Source of the DNA: JAKAIY01 sp963809385
Lineage (GTDB): Bacteria > Chloroflexota > Ktedonobacteria > Ktedonobacterales > JADMIN01
Assembly: GCA_963809385.1 (NCBI GenBank)
Contig: CAWEJL010000013.1
Location: 1-64,000 of the forward strand
DNA length: 64,000 nt
Direction: 5' to 3'
Position numbers and translations under genes: made by a program. Below the pieces are notes generated by a model. That model had not been told where the DNA came from, searched no databases, and saw only the letters and a list, made by a program, of their open reading frames with translations. Shown piece after piece: positions 45,443-55,116 of the stretch. Positions within the stretch are counted from its first letter, which is position 1; every line of letters starts with the position of its first letter.

Positions 45443-46237
45443 ATGTCAGAACCCACCGTTCACGATACTGAACCCGCCGCGCCCGCGCCGATGGTCGAGC
45501 GCGCCTTCAAGCTGCTCGATCTGCTCGCCACCAGCGACGCGGGCTACAGCCTCTCCGAGCTGGCCCGCCTGCTGGGCATGAGCAAGGGCAGCGCGCACGG
45601 CCTGCTCAAGACGCTGGAGAGCGGTGGCGTGGTCGAGCAGGACAGCGAGCGCCGCTACGCCCTCGGCCCGCGCATCTATAACCTCAGCCAGGCGTATATT
45701 CGCGGCAGCGGCCTGCGGCGCTTCGCCCTGCCCGCCATGCGCCGTCTCGCCGCGGACGCCGGACAGACCATCTTCCTTGGCCAGATCGAGCCCGACGGCG
45801 TGCGCATCATCGAGCGAGTGGAAGAGCCAGGCGAGCGCGGCGCCCTGCGCGTCTCCGCCCGGCGCGGCGACCGCGTCCACCTGCTCGCCGGAGCTATCGG
45901 GCGCGTCGTCCTGGCAAGCTGGCCACCCGCGCGCCGCGAGGAGTATCTGCGAACGCGGACCCTGCGCCACTTCACCGACCGCTCGATCACCGACCGCGAC
46001 GCCTACCTCGCTGCGGTGGAGGAGACGGCCCGAACTGGTGTCGGCGTGGACCACGAGGAATATCTCACCGGTGTCAACGCCGTCGCCGCCGCGATTCACG
46101 GGCTGGACGGCCAGCCGGTCGCGCTGGTCTGGATCGTCGGCTTCAGCGCCTACTTCACCGACGAGGCGATGGCGCGCGCGGGCGAGGCGCTGCGCACGGA
46201 GACACGCGAGATTTCGCGGGCGCTGGGAGCGGAATAG
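45443..46237 (+). CDS. IclR family transcriptional regulator
   Basis: A 264-residue regulator. The winged helix-turn-helix is near residues 18-75 (ERAFKLLDLLATSDAGYSLS; ELARLLGMSKGSAHGLLKTL), and the effector domain follows (GQTIFLGQIEPDGVRIIERV; AGAIGRVVLASWPP; GVGVDHEEYLTGVNAVAAAI). IclR members often control aromatic-acid genes and bind the acid or its CoA ester. It is divergent from the MFS-ligase-reductase genes and most likely controls them. The gene is followed after two bases by the stop of the glycosyltransferase on the other strand. Confidence 0.9.
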   Translation: MSEPTVHDTEPAAPAPMVERAFKLLDLLATSDAGYSLSELARLLGMSKGSAHGLLKTLESGGVVEQDSERRYALGPRIYNLSQAYIRGSGLRRFALPAMRRLAADAGQTIFLGQIEPDGVRIIERVEEPGERGALRVSARRGDRVHLLAGAIGRVVLASWPPARREEYLRTRTLRHFTDRSITDRDAYLAAVEETARTGVGVDHEEYLTGVNAVAAAIHGLDGQPVALVWIVGFSAYFTDEAMARAGEALRTETREISRALGAE

Positions 46238-46239
46238 CC

Positions 46240-47927
46240 TCATCCGGGCGTATACACCACATAGCCATCCAGCCGCGTCAGCGTGTAGCCCCACGCCGGG
46301 TCAGCCGCCTTGCGGGCCAGCGCCGCCGCCTGGGGCGAGCCAGCGGGGAAGACGTAGGCCGCGCGCGGGTCCGCCTGGACGGCCGCCACATACGGCGGGT
46401 AGCGGTTGTCCCGCGCCTGCCGCAGCCCGGCGCCCAGCACGTCACAGGTAATCGCGCTCCTGGGAGAGGAAGGCGGTCTTGTAGCACGTCCAGTAGTCGG
46501 TGTACATGTGGCGCACGCCCAGCCGCTCCAGGTCGCGAACGAGCGCCTGATTGGCGGCGGCGTCCGCGCGCGCGGCGGGCGCCTGGGCGTAGGTCGCCGC
46601 CACGCCGCCCGCCAGCGCCACCGCCAGCAGCGCCAGCGCCGCCCACGCCACGCGCGCGCGGCGTCCCTCGCGCCACCCGGCCAGCGCCGCCGTCCACAGC
46701 GGATAGACCACCGCCGGCAGCGCGATCAGCAGGCCGATCAGGTAGCGCGCGTTGCCCAGCGGCCCCGCCGCTTGCGGGCTGATAGTATACAGCCCCAGAA
46801 CCAGCGCGCCGCCTACGAGCAGCGCCAGCCGGCCCACCTGGATGGCCGCCGCGCGCTGATCCGCCGCCGCGCGCCAGCCGCGCCAGGCCAGTTGCGCGGC
46901 GATCACCCCCAGCGCCAGAACGCCCAACGACCACGCCAGCCGCCCGGCGGCGCAGGGCGCCAGGCCCGCGCCGGTCCAGTCCGCGAGCGGCCCGCGCGGG
47001 TTGAAGGGCAGCGTACAGACCCAGCCCGCGCCGGTGGCGTCAGGCAGGGCGACGAACAGCGTCCCGATGATCTGGGTGAACAGGCGCCCAGGCAGTTGCG
47101 CCAGCGTCGCCACGCCCTGCGGCTGGAACGCCGCCACCGCGCTCGGCCCGTTGTCATTCAGATGGGTGAGGAGAAAGAGAATCTGCGGCGCCAGCCCGGC
47201 GACCAGCCCCAGCGCCAGCGCGCCCAGCCCCCGCCAGCGTAGCTCGCCGCGCCGGAACACGACCAGCGGCAGCGGCGCCGCCAGCAGGAACGGCAGGACC
47301 AGCGGATCACTCCACCACCCCAGCCCCATCGCCAGCCCCAGCCCGGCATAGGCCGCCAGCCGCCGCCCGCGTGGCCGCCCACCATCGCCGCCGCCCGCCG
47401 GGCTGATCGCCAGCCACGCCGCCAGCAGCAGCGCCAGCGCCCCGAACAGCAGCGTCTCGGGATAGCCGCCCAGCGCCAGTAGCTGCGCCTTCAGCAGGTC
47501 CGGCCCGCCCAGCGCCAGCAGCCCCAGCGCGACCAGCGCGAACAACTGGCCATACAGCAGGCGAACCAGCGCGTACATCACCAACGAGAAAGAGGATGAA
47601 GAGCAGCAGTAGCCCCAGCCGCAGCGCGAGGACCGAGACGCCGAAGATCGGGAACAGCAGCGCGCCGAGATACGCCTGGAGCGTCCCCATGTAGACCTGG
47701 CCATAGAAAAAGAGCGGGAAATCGCGGCCCGTGGCGATGTGCAGCGCCATCAGGCCCATCGTGCCCTCGTCGCTGTTCGTCTGTGGCCAGCCAGCGAGGA
47801 TCAGCCCCAGCCGCGCCAGCGCGCCCGCCGCGATCAGCGCCAGGGCCAGCCAGCCGCCAGCGCCCAGCGCGAAGCGGCGCGCCGCCGCCCGCGTCTCGCC
47901 CGGCGCGGGCGCCTCAGTCGCGGTCAT
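46240..47927 (-). CDS. ArnT/PMT-like membrane glycosyltransferase (two apparent frameshifts)
   Basis: Rebuilt over three frames this is a protein of about 560 residues. The N-terminal part (from ATG 47927) has the first helix and the outer loop WPQTNSDEGTMGLMALHIAT, then FPLFFYGQVYMGTLQAYLGA, the acidic-loop pattern of GT-C glycosyltransferases. After a slip near 47585 the middle part (YALVRLLYGQLFALVALGLL onward) carries further helices and ends TDYWTCYKTAFLSQER; after a second slip near 46450 the last 66 residues form a soluble C-terminal end. Motifs are well kept, so the slips may be sequence errors. Substrate unknown. Confidence 0.7.
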
Positions 47928-48239
47928 ACGGGCATTCCATCGCGGGAGAGAGACATCGCGCGGCCTTTCGCATCTCGGAAAATCCGAAAAATCCTGGCCT
48001 GTACCATATGCCGCCCGCGCCGCGCCCGTCAAGCGACCTGCCAGGCGAGAAACGCGGGCGGACTGGCGTATACTCCTCATACGGGCTAGCGCCGAGGCGC
48101 GCGCACACCCGGCGTCATGGAGCGGAATGGCTCAGACATGCTCCCAGAGAAGGACGGCTGACAGGAGTAACGGTCGTGGCGTGACACACGAACCGTGCTC
48201 CAAACTCGCCTCAAGTGAAAGGTGAAAGGTGAAAGCCCA

Positions 48240-48883
48240 ATGGCCGATGCGACTCATTCGGTCTATCCGACGCTGATTCCCGTCACCGAGGAGTTGCGCG
48301 GACCGCGCGTTGCGCTGCGCCGCCACCGCGCCAGCGACGCGGCCGACCTCTTCGCCGCGCTGGAGGCTTCACGCGCGCGGCTCGCGCCCTGGCTGCGCGT
48401 CCCCGATTCGCTCCAAACCGTCGAGGCGACGCGCGATTGGCTGATCCGCCGCGAGGCGGGTTGGCTGCTGCGCGAGATATTGAGTTTCACTATCCGTCAC
48501 GGCGAGACGCGGGACTACCTGGGCAATATCGAATTGCATCATACGGAAATAGGTCCGATCGAGTGGAAGTGGCGCTTCTTCGCGCTCGGCTACTGGCTGC
48601 GCGATGGCGCCGAAGGGCAAGGCTATATGAGTGAGGCGGTGCGGCTCGTGACCGACTACGCGTTCACCGATCTCGCCGCCAAGAAAGTCATCATCCGCTG
48701 CGACGCCCGCAACACGCGGAGCGCCGCCGTGGCGGAGCGGTTGGGCTTCGTACTTGAGGGGCGGCTACGCGCGAGGCGCATACGAAAGATGGCGCGGTCG
48801 CCGGCGAGCTGCAATACGCGCTCCTACGCGACGATCCCCGCTGGCCCTCGGAGATCGGCCTGCGGGGATCAGCGAAGTCTTAA
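48240..48883 (+). CDS. GNAT family N-acetyltransferase (one 3' frameshift)
   Basis: A RimJ/RimL-type acetyltransferase of about 214 residues. It has the N-terminal strand LRGPRVALRRHRASDAADLF, the WKWRFFALGYWLRDGAEGQG motif leading into the acetyl-CoA loop, YMSEAVRLVTDYAFTD, and RCDARNTRSAAVAERLGFVL. Past LEGRLR (near 48770) a one-base slip is needed to continue REAHTKDGAVAGELQYALLR to the TAA at 48881; the uncorrected frame runs to 48920 with unnatural sequence. ATG 48240 follows a GTGAAAG tandem that carries AAAGG. Substrate unknown. Confidence 0.8.
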
Positions 48884-48962
48884 TGTAGCGCTTCTGGTCG
48901 CGTACGAGTTGAGGGACTGACCCTACCTGGGCTGGCGCGTCGGCTCCTTAGGAAATGAACGG

Positions 48963-48992
48963 TTGATGTTTGTCGAGCGCGTTGGATATAAT
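48963..48992 (+). promoter_or_regulatory. Sigma-70 promoter of the MFS efflux gene
   Basis: TTGATG at 48963-48968 and a perfect TATAAT at 48987-48992, spacer 18 bases. The leader to the ATG at 49140 is about 140 bases and has no obvious regulatory fold. Confidence 0.8.
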
Positions 48993-49139
48993 GCCAGCGG
49001 ACAGTAATCACCACGCAGCAGGACGCGGCGCAAACTCCACAGACCCAGCCAGTCGTTATTCAGGCAGCGACAAGCTCCATCTTGTTAAGCATCCTTGGCG
49101 CAGGTCACAGCACAGCAAGGACACTCAAAGGAGCTCTCT

Positions 49140-50492
49140 ATGGAAACAATGACGACCCAGGTGGACACCGAACCGAAGCCCTCGTTCCTCATCAATCGCA
49201 ATTTTGCCTTGCTCTGGTTCGGTCAGGCGGTCTCTGCTCTCGGTGACGTCATCTACTTCGTCACGTTGAGCCTTTGGATCGCGACGGTCATTGCAAAAGG
49301 CCAGCCGTGGGCTCCTGCGGCGGTGAGCGGCGTCATGATCGCGATCGCGCTGCCAACGCTCTTTATGGGGCCTTTGGCGGGTGTATTCGTTGATCGCTGG
49401 GATAAGCGCTCGACCATGATCCGCATGGATATGATCCGCGCGATCTTGATCCTGCTGCTGATACCGCTCACCGGCCTGGTTCCGCTCCCCTTTCTCTCCT
49501 CGTTCTTCGCCGGATCATCTACCGTCACCTGGAAGCTTGGCGCCATCTACGGCGTGGTCTTCGCCGCCAGCATCTGCTCGCAATTCTTCATGCCCGCGCG
49601 CTTTACCATCCTGAGCGAGATCATCCCGGAGCATCAGCGCGCGCGCGCCAGCGCCATGGAGCAAACCTCCGGCAGCGTCGTCCAAATCATCGGCCCTTTC
49701 CTTGCCGCGCCACTGCTATTTGTCATTGGCGTCCAGTGGGCGCTGCTGGTGAACGCGCTGTCCTTCGTGGTGTCGTTTCTGGCCATTCTCGCGGTACGCG
49801 CGCGCTCTATCCCCAAGACCACACAAGCCCCTGCGGAGAAGACAAGCTTCTTCACGGAATTCCGTGAAGGGCTCGCCTTCTACGGGCAGAGCCATCTGAT
49901 GCGCACATTGATGATTTCGGTCCTCATTGTCACGCTGGGTGTAGGCGCATTCGACGCCCTGCTGGTCTTCTTCTTCCAAACCAATCTGCATGCGCCAACG
50001 AGCCTCTATGGCACACTGCCAATGGCCGTTGGAGCGGGGTCAGTGCTGGGAGCGATTCTTGCGGCGCTGCTGGTCAAGTGGTTAGGCTCAACGCGCGTCT
50101 TCTGGCTCAGCCTCTGTATCATTGGGATCTTTCTGATCGCCTTTGCGCGCCAGACGAGTCTCTGGCCAGCGCTGGCGCTGCTGTGCCTGGTCGGGCTGCC
50201 GCTCGGATCGGTCAATACCACCCTCGGGCCACTCGTGATGCATGTGGTTCCACATGACATCATGGGGCGCGTCCTGAGCGTCGTTTCGACGAGTCAGACG
50301 CTCTGCAATCTGATCTCAGTCTCACTGGCTGGCCTGCTGGGTACGCTGCTGGTGGGATTCCACGCCAGGGTACTAGGAATGAGCTTTGGAGCGTACGATA
50401 CGATCTACCTGTGCACTGGGGCGCTGTTCGTATTGGGCGGATGCTATGCGATGGTGAATCTCCGTGGGCTAAAGTTGAAGGAAACGGCTTGA
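49140..50492 (+). CDS. MFS efflux transporter (MefA / MFS_3 type)
   Basis: A 450-residue 12-helix transporter. The N-terminal NRNFALLWFGQAVSALGDVI, FVDRWDKRSTMIRMDMIRAI, FFMPARFTILSEIIPEHQRA and SAMEQTSGSVVQIIGPFLAA are the marks of MFS_3/macrolide-efflux-like proteins. It likely pumps out a drug or metabolite with protons. ATG 49140 follows AAAGGAG. Its TGA stop (50490-50492) directly abuts the right end of an IS200/IS605-type element, so the last bases of the gene may come from the insertion. Confidence 0.85.
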   Translation: METMTTQVDTEPKPSFLINRNFALLWFGQAVSALGDVIYFVTLSLWIATVIAKGQPWAPAAVSGVMIAIALPTLFMGPLAGVFVDRWDKRSTMIRMDMIRAILILLLIPLTGLVPLPFLSSFFAGSSTVTWKLGAIYGVVFAASICSQFFMPARFTILSEIIPEHQRARASAMEQTSGSVVQIIGPFLAAPLLFVIGVQWALLVNALSFVVSFLAILAVRARSIPKTTQAPAEKTSFFTEFREGLAFYGQSHLMRTLMISVLIVTLGVGAFDALLVFFFQTNLHAPTSLYGTLPMAVGAGSVLGAILAALLVKWLGSTRVFWLSLCIIGIFLIAFARQTSLWPALALLCLVGLPLGSVNTTLGPLVMHVVPHDIMGRVLSVVSTSQTLCNLISVSLAGLLGTLLVGFHARVLGMSFGAYDTIYLCTGALFVLGGCYAMVNLRGLKLKETA

Positions 50493-50640
50493 CAACTCCC
50501 CACAGCTAAAGCCGGGGGATTCCTGCTTCATCGGGGCGCGCCGGATTGGGCATGGCCCGCCCCGGTCTTACCGCCTCTCCACAGGCGTGCACCGTGAGCC
50601 CCACGGCAAGGATGTTCTTCGCGGCGTTGATGTCGCGGTC
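50493..50640 (-). ncRNA. Putative omega RNA (TnpB guide) at the right end
   Basis: In TnpB elements the guide scaffold overlaps the 3' end of tnpB and the element's right end, and the guide is the flanking host DNA. Here the scaffold would run on the minus strand to about 50493 and include the CCCC/GGGG hairpin at 50497-50520. The guide would be the reverse complement of the last bases of the MFS gene. Inferred from the family; no RNA evidence. Confidence 0.4.
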
Positions 50641-51684
50641 ATGCCGGACGCCGCACGCCGGACACGTCCACTGGCGCACGTCCAGGGATAGGGCGTCGAG
50701 CACATGCCCACAGGCATGACAGCGCTTGGAACTGGGATACCAGCGGTCAATCTTGACCAGCGTGCGCCCGTACCACGTCGCCTTGTACTCCAGTTGGCGC
50801 ACCAGCTCGCCCCAACCGACATCGCTGATCGCCTTCGCCAGGGTGTGATTGCGGACCAGGTTCTTGACCGCCAGCGACTCCACGCACACCGTTTGGTTTT
50901 CACGAATGAGGCGTGTCGTCAGCTTATGCAGGCCGTCGCGGCGCTGGTCCGCAATCCGGGCGTGTTCCCGCGCCACCTTCAGGCGCGCTTTCTCGCGGTT
51001 CTTGGACCCCTTCTGTTTGCGGGCGAGGCTGCGCTGCGCATGCTTGAGGCGGCGCTCACTGCGCTGAAGATGGCGCGGGTTGGCGATTTTCTCGCCCGTG
51101 CTGAGGACCGCCACGTCTTTCAGCCCGACATCCACCCCCACCAACGCATTGACGACCGGCAGCGCCGCCACCTCTTCCTCGACCAGGAAGGAGACGAAAT
51201 AGCGTCCCGCCGTGTCTTTGCTGACGGTGACTGTGGTGGGCGTGCCGGTGAAGGAGCGCGACCAGTGGATGTCCAGCGGCGCGTCCATCTTCGCCAGTGT
51301 CAGCGTGTGTGTCGCGGAGTCCCAGCGAAACGCGCTGCTGGCGTAGGTCGCCGCTTGCCGTCCATGCTTCTTGTGGAAGCGGGGGTACTTGGCGCGGCCC
51401 TCGAAGAAGTTGCGGAACGCCTTGTCCAGGTGACGCAACGCCTGTTGCAGCGGCACGCTCGACACCTCGTTGAGCCACGCCGTCTCCGGCTGCTGTTTGA
51501 GGATCGTCAACGCCGCCGACGCCTCGTGATAGTCGAGGCGTTCCTGGCGCTCATAGTAGGCGTCAGTGCGCAAGCGCAGCGCCCAGTTGTAGACGAAACG
51601 CGCGCTGCCGAACGTCCGCGCCAGCACGGTGTCTTGTGCGGGCGACGGGTAGAACCGGTAGCGGTACGCGCGTTTCTGTTGCAT
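50506..51684 (-). CDS. tnpB: TnpB RNA-guided nuclease
   Basis: A 392-residue TnpB with all parts intact. N-terminal helix-turn-helix/WED region (KRAYRYRFYPSPAQ; FGSARFVYNWALRLR), the RuvC triad Asp185 (LVGVDVGLKDVAV), Glu269 (VCVESLAVKNL) and Asp351 (HDRDINAAKNIL), and a zinc ribbon with Cys322/325 (RCHACGH) and Cys341/344 (TCPACGV). TnpB is the ancestor of Cas12 and cuts DNA next to a motif using an RNA from the element's own end. ATG 51684 is the conserved start; the open frame runs further back into the left end. It looks active. Confidence 0.92.
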   Translation of the reverse strand: MQQKRAYRYRFYPSPAQDTVLARTFGSARFVYNWALRLRTDAYYERQERLDYHEASAALTILKQQPETAWLNEVSSVPLQQALRHLDKAFRNFFEGRAKYPRFHKKHGRQAATYASSAFRWDSATHTLTLAKMDAPLDIHWSRSFTGTPTTVTVSKDTAGRYFVSFLVEEEVAALPVVNALVGVDVGLKDVAVLSTGEKIANPRHLQRSERRLKHAQRSLARKQKGSKNREKARLKVAREHARIADQRRDGLHKLTTRLIRENQTVCVESLAVKNLVRNHTLAKAISDVGWGELVRQLEYKATWYGRTLVKIDRWYPSSKRCHACGHVLDALSLDVRQWTCPACGVRHDRDINAAKNILAVGLTVHACGEAVRPGRAMPNPARPDEAGIPRL

Positions 51685-51835
51685 GCTTACAAGTATAGCG
51701 CAGAAGTTGTAAGTAAACCATGGGCGGTAGTTCTCTTTGTACGGTTGGCTGCGCCTGCGGGCGCGCGGCGTTTCATCTCCATGCCTCAAGGCAGGGGTCT
51801 TCACGCCGCATATCTCGATAAAGCGCGTATTGGGG

Positions 51836-51994
51836 TCACGATACCGGTTCGCGTGACCACGCCCAACGCATCCACAGCCAACCGCCGATGACCACAACGA
51901 GCCACAAAAGCGCAAACAGAATCAGGGGAATCCAGCACGATCCGCCACGGCGCGCGCCCGGCTCAGGAGCAGGTGAACGCCCCTGGGTACCCAT
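51836..51994 (-). CDS. Small single-helix membrane protein
   Basis: A 52-residue protein with a Pro/Gly/Arg-rich N terminus (MGTQGRSPAPEPGARRGG), one strong membrane helix (SCWIPLILFALLWLVVVIGG) and a Trp/Arg end (WLWMRWAWSREP). The ATG at 51994 has GGAAGGA seven bases upstream, which favours it over the longer frame to 52078. It ends 27 bases before the left tip of the IS element. Function unknown. Confidence 0.5.
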   Translation of the reverse strand: MGTQGRSPAPEPGARRGGSCWIPLILFALLWLVVVIGGWLWMRWAWSREPVS

Positions 51995-52227
51995 CTCGTA
52001 TCGTCCTTCCCTGTAGCCACATCTCCACACCTCTTTACGTCCGCATCCTTGCCAGTCTCTCCCCTCATTTCCCCACATTTGTGGATAAATGGCCCATTCA
52101 TGTGGATAACCCGGTCAAGTTGTCCACAAGAACGTCGCCCCACTTCACAGAAGGCTGTGAGCGGGGCGGCGAAATTGGGAATATTAGGTTGCCGAGCTGG
52201 CCCGCGATGGCCTAGGCGTCCACCCGC

Positions 52228-52270
52228 ATTGCCGCCCCTCTCCTTTGAGGAGAGGGGTAGGGGGTGAGGT
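52228..52270. repeat. Palindromic repeat A copy
   Basis: CCCCTCTCCTTTGAGGAGAG then GGGTAGGGGGTGAGGTCC, ending ten bases past the stop of the sulfurtransferase gene. Confidence 0.9.
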
Positions 52271-52279
52271 CCGCGTCAG

Positions 52280-53155
52280 CTACTCACCCTTCTCGATGGG
52301 CGCGCCCACCAGGTTGCCCCATTCCGTCCAGGAGCCGTCGTAGTTGCGCACGTCGGGATAGCCCAGCAGCTGCGTCAGCGCGAACCAGGTATGCGCCGAC
52401 CGCTCGCCGATGCGGCAGTACGTCACCACCGGCTTGTCGGGCGTGATGCCCTGCCCGCCGTAGATGCCGCGTAGCTCCTCGGCGGACTTGAACGTGCCAT
52501 CGGCGGCGGCGGCGGTCCCCCAGGGGATGCTGCGCGCGCCGGGGATGTGGCCGCCGCGCTGCGCCCCCTCCTGCGGATAGTTGACCATGTGCAGCAGCCG
52601 GCCCGTATACTCGTCAGGCGAGCGCACATCGATCAGCGCCGCGCTCTTCGCCGCCACCACGTCCTCCACCTGGCGGCGGAAGGCGCGGATGCTCACGTCC
52701 GCATCGCGCGCCGTGTAGGCCGTCACCGCGAGGGCTGGAACGTCGCGCGTATACGCGCGGCCCTCAGCCTCCCACTTGGCGCGCCCGCCGTTCATCAGCC
52801 GCAGATCGCCGTGGCCGTACATGCGGAACAGCCAGAAGCTGTAGGCCGCGTACCAGTTGGACTTGTCGCCGTAGAGCACGATTGTCGTGTCGTTCGTCAC
52901 CCCATAGCGGCGCATTAGCGCCTCGAAGTCCGCCTTGCTGACAAAATCGCGCCGCACCGGGTCCTGCACATCCACATGCCAGTCCAGCTTGACGGCGTTG
53001 CGGATATGCCCGATCTCATACAGCAACGGGTCCTCGTCCGCCTCGATGATCCGCACAGTTGGGTCGTCCAGATGCGCCTCGACCCAGGCCGTATCAACCA
53101 GAACCTCAGGATGCGCGTAGCCCTGTGGGCTTGCCGCCGTCTCCGTCTCCGTCAT
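52280..53155 (-). CDS. Thiosulfate/3-mercaptopyruvate sulfurtransferase (two rhodanese domains)
   Basis: A 291-residue two-domain rhodanese. The first domain (VLVDTAWVEAHLDDPTVRII; LYGDKSNWYAAYSFWLFRMY) has no active Cys; the second (LIDVRSPDEYTGRLL; GHIPGARSIPWG) ends with the active loop YCRIGERSAHTWFAL near residue 245, where Cys carries the sulfur. CRxGxRS suggests thiosulfate rather than mercaptopyruvate as donor. It moves sulfur to cyanide or thiol acceptors in the cytoplasm. ATG 53155 has AGGAGCGTGGGG upstream. Confidence 0.93.
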   Translation of the reverse strand: MTETETAASPQGYAHPEVLVDTAWVEAHLDDPTVRIIEADEDPLLYEIGHIRNAVKLDWHVDVQDPVRRDFVSKADFEALMRRYGVTNDTTIVLYGDKSNWYAAYSFWLFRMYGHGDLRLMNGGRAKWEAEGRAYTRDVPALAVTAYTARDADVSIRAFRRQVEDVVAAKSAALIDVRSPDEYTGRLLHMVNYPQEGAQRGGHIPGARSIPWGTAAAADGTFKSAEELRGIYGGQGITPDKPVVTYCRIGERSAHTWFALTQLLGYPDVRNYDGSWTEWGNLVGAPIEKGE

Positions 53156-53290
53156 ATCCCCACGCTCCTCTCGCGTATGCTCGCGTATGCTCGCGCGCCT
53201 CGCTTGCGCCGCTTACGTCGCGCTGACCACCACACCGGGCCGCCGCGCTCCCCATAAGTATAGCGAAGGAGCGCGCGCCGCCGCCCGTCC

Positions 53291-53395
53291 CAGCCCGCGC
53301 AGGCGACCTTCGCGGCCGTGGGCGAGCGGAGCGAAGCGCCACAGCGGGTTCGGGGCTCCCGCTGGGGCCCCTAGCCGCCGGTTTACCCGCCGGGC
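53291..53395. repeat. Diverged composite repeat B
   Basis: Shares GCGAGCGGAGCGAAGCGCCA and GGTTCGGGGCTCCCGC with copies at 30689 and 43019, and ends in a degraded GCCGCCGGTTTACCCGCCGG arm. The outer TTCA palindromes are no longer intact. Confidence 0.65.
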
Positions 53396-53523
53396 CATTC
53401 CACCGCCGCGCGCAGGCGCCCGCCAGAGTATACGCGGGAGAAAGTAGACTTCGCAAGTCAACTTCATTAACTATACATGAGACACGCACAATGGGCGACC
53501 GCGCGCCGCTGGCGTCCCGCGCC

Positions 53524-54924
53524 TCACCCCACCCGCTGAATAGGCGACGGCGCCCACTCGCCATCCAGGACCGCCGGTTTGGGCCAGTAGAGCCGCATGA
53601 TGAGGTTGAATCTGCCCTCTGGGGCCGGGAGCCAGTTCGCCTCGCGCTCCTCGCCCGGCGAATCGTGCTGGATGTATAGCATGAGCGAGCCATCCGCGTT
53701 GTAGCGCAGTGAGTCGCGGTCGCCAATCGCGTAGCGATTGATCGGATTCTCCACGAAGAACTGCCGCTCGTTATACATCGTCAGCGACCAGAACCCGTTT
53801 ACCGGCGGCGTCTCGCCCGCCTCGAAGTGAAGCGTATAGCTCCGCTGGCCGGTGAGATACTCGCTGTCGCTATCCGTTGTAGCGCGCATGCAAACGTCGT
53901 CTTCGGATAGATCGGCCCCCAGCCCGACCAGCGCTACGGCGGCCCGCTTGAAATAGTCTGTCCCGTACCGCCCCAGTCCCGATGGGATCACCCAGCCATT
54001 GACCAGGATGTCGCCAAGCGCGCGCTCCGACGCCGCGATCTTCGCCCGCGCCGCATCCATGCCTTCGCTCACGGCGCCCGCGATCACCTCATCGAGCCGC
54101 GCATGATCCACGCCCACCCCCGGCGCGATACCAATGCGCCCGATCCGCTCCATCATCACCGCGTCCGCTGTCGCGGGTGGATTCGTGACCAGCAGCGCGT
54201 TCAGCCGGCTGAAGAACGCCATCGCGTCCATGCGCGCCACCTGGTCCACTGGTGGCTCCCAACGGTTCACATTCGCCGCGACGGAAACATGGTCCGGCGG
54301 CGTGTAGGGCGTGCCCCACGCGCTCAGCGGCGTCAGCCGGAACCGCTCCTGCAGCGTCCGCACGGCGGCGTAATCGCTCGCGCCATTGGTCTTGACGCGC
54401 CCAGTCAGCCACACCATCGCCGTCGGCGTCGCGACCATACGCATACCAGCCGGCAGCGTCCCCCGCCAGCCCGGCCAGGTGATAGCGTAATTGCCCGCGC
54501 CAGCGCCCGTCGTGCGCGTGCCTGGCGCGGAGAAGACATTTGTCCAGCCATCCAGCATCGGGACCATATAGTAGCGGCCATTCATATCCGGCAGGCTCAA
54601 CACCACGGGCTCGCGCGAGACATCCAGCCAGGCGCTGGAGTAGAGCGTATCGGCGTTCGGGCTGACGACATCAGTAAACGACGGGCCAGGAAACACCCGC
54701 ATATGGGCGAACTGGTTGACCGGCGCTCGCTGCTCCTCTGGGCGTGCGGTAGCGGTCATCACCTCGCGCGTCACATCCATCAGCACGAGTGGATAACCGA
54801 AGATATACGCATCCTCGGCCAGCTCCCGCGCCTCCGCGACGGTCAACGTGGCGAACGGCGCCCGTAGCCCCGGTGGCGGCTGCGGCGGCTCGACCTGCTG
54901 GCTTATGTCGCTCATGTCATTCAT
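53524..54924 (-). CDS. DUF1254/DUF1214 protein
   Basis: A 466-residue soluble protein. The N-terminal DUF1254 domain has ARELAEDAYIFGYPLVLMDV, NQFAHMRVFPGPSFTDVVSP and NADTLYSSAWLDVSREPVVL, GRYYMVPMLDGWTNVFSAPG; the C-terminal DUF1214 domain has NGFWSLTMYNERQFFVENPI, NRYAIGDRDSL and GSLMLYIQHDSPG. The fold is known (jelly-roll pair), yet the role is not; many members occur near transport or stress genes. No signal peptide is visible, so it is probably cytoplasmic. ATG 54924 has GAGG upstream; the longer open frame to 55053 is not used. Confidence 0.9.
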   Translation of the reverse strand: MNDMSDISQQVEPPQPPPGLRAPFATLTVAEARELAEDAYIFGYPLVLMDVTREVMTATARPEEQRAPVNQFAHMRVFPGPSFTDVVSPNADTLYSSAWLDVSREPVVLSLPDMNGRYYMVPMLDGWTNVFSAPGTRTTGAGAGNYAITWPGWRGTLPAGMRMVATPTAMVWLTGRVKTNGASDYAAVRTLQERFRLTPLSAWGTPYTPPDHVSVAANVNRWEPPVDQVARMDAMAFFSRLNALLVTNPPATADAVMMERIGRIGIAPGVGVDHARLDEVIAGAVSEGMDAARAKIAASERALGDILVNGWVIPSGLGRYGTDYFKRAAVALVGLGADLSEDDVCMRATTDSDSEYLTGQRSYTLHFEAGETPPVNGFWSLTMYNERQFFVENPINRYAIGDRDSLRYNADGSLMLYIQHDSPGEEREANWLPAPEGRFNLIMRLYWPKPAVLDGEWAPSPIQRVG

Positions 54925-55116
54925 CGCGCCACACCTCAATCCTGTTCCTAAACAGCCGCTCTCCCGCGCAGCGGCGCGCGGGCGGCGCTCGCGTCTGCCG
55001 TCCCCGTCCGCACCCCCGGCGCCAGCGGGACAGCATCGCGGGGATGTGAACAAGGGATTGGCGGAGATTCAAGGAACGGGACATAAATGTGATGAAGCGA
55101 AGCGATGCGGCGGCTT

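Larger units (their letters stand above)
50493..51809 (-). mobile_element. IS200/IS605-type element carrying tnpB only
   Basis: Right end: minus-strand GAATCCCCCGGCTTTAGCTG then TGGGGAGTTGTC, the typical right end of these elements. Left end: GCGGCGT (51765-51771) paired with ACGCCGC (51803-51809) around an inner GCCTCAAGGC stem, with the CAGGGGTCTTCACGCC sequence common at the left side. No target-site duplication is expected. There is no tnpA, so it moves only if a transposase is supplied in trans. Exact tips are estimated. Confidence 0.8.
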
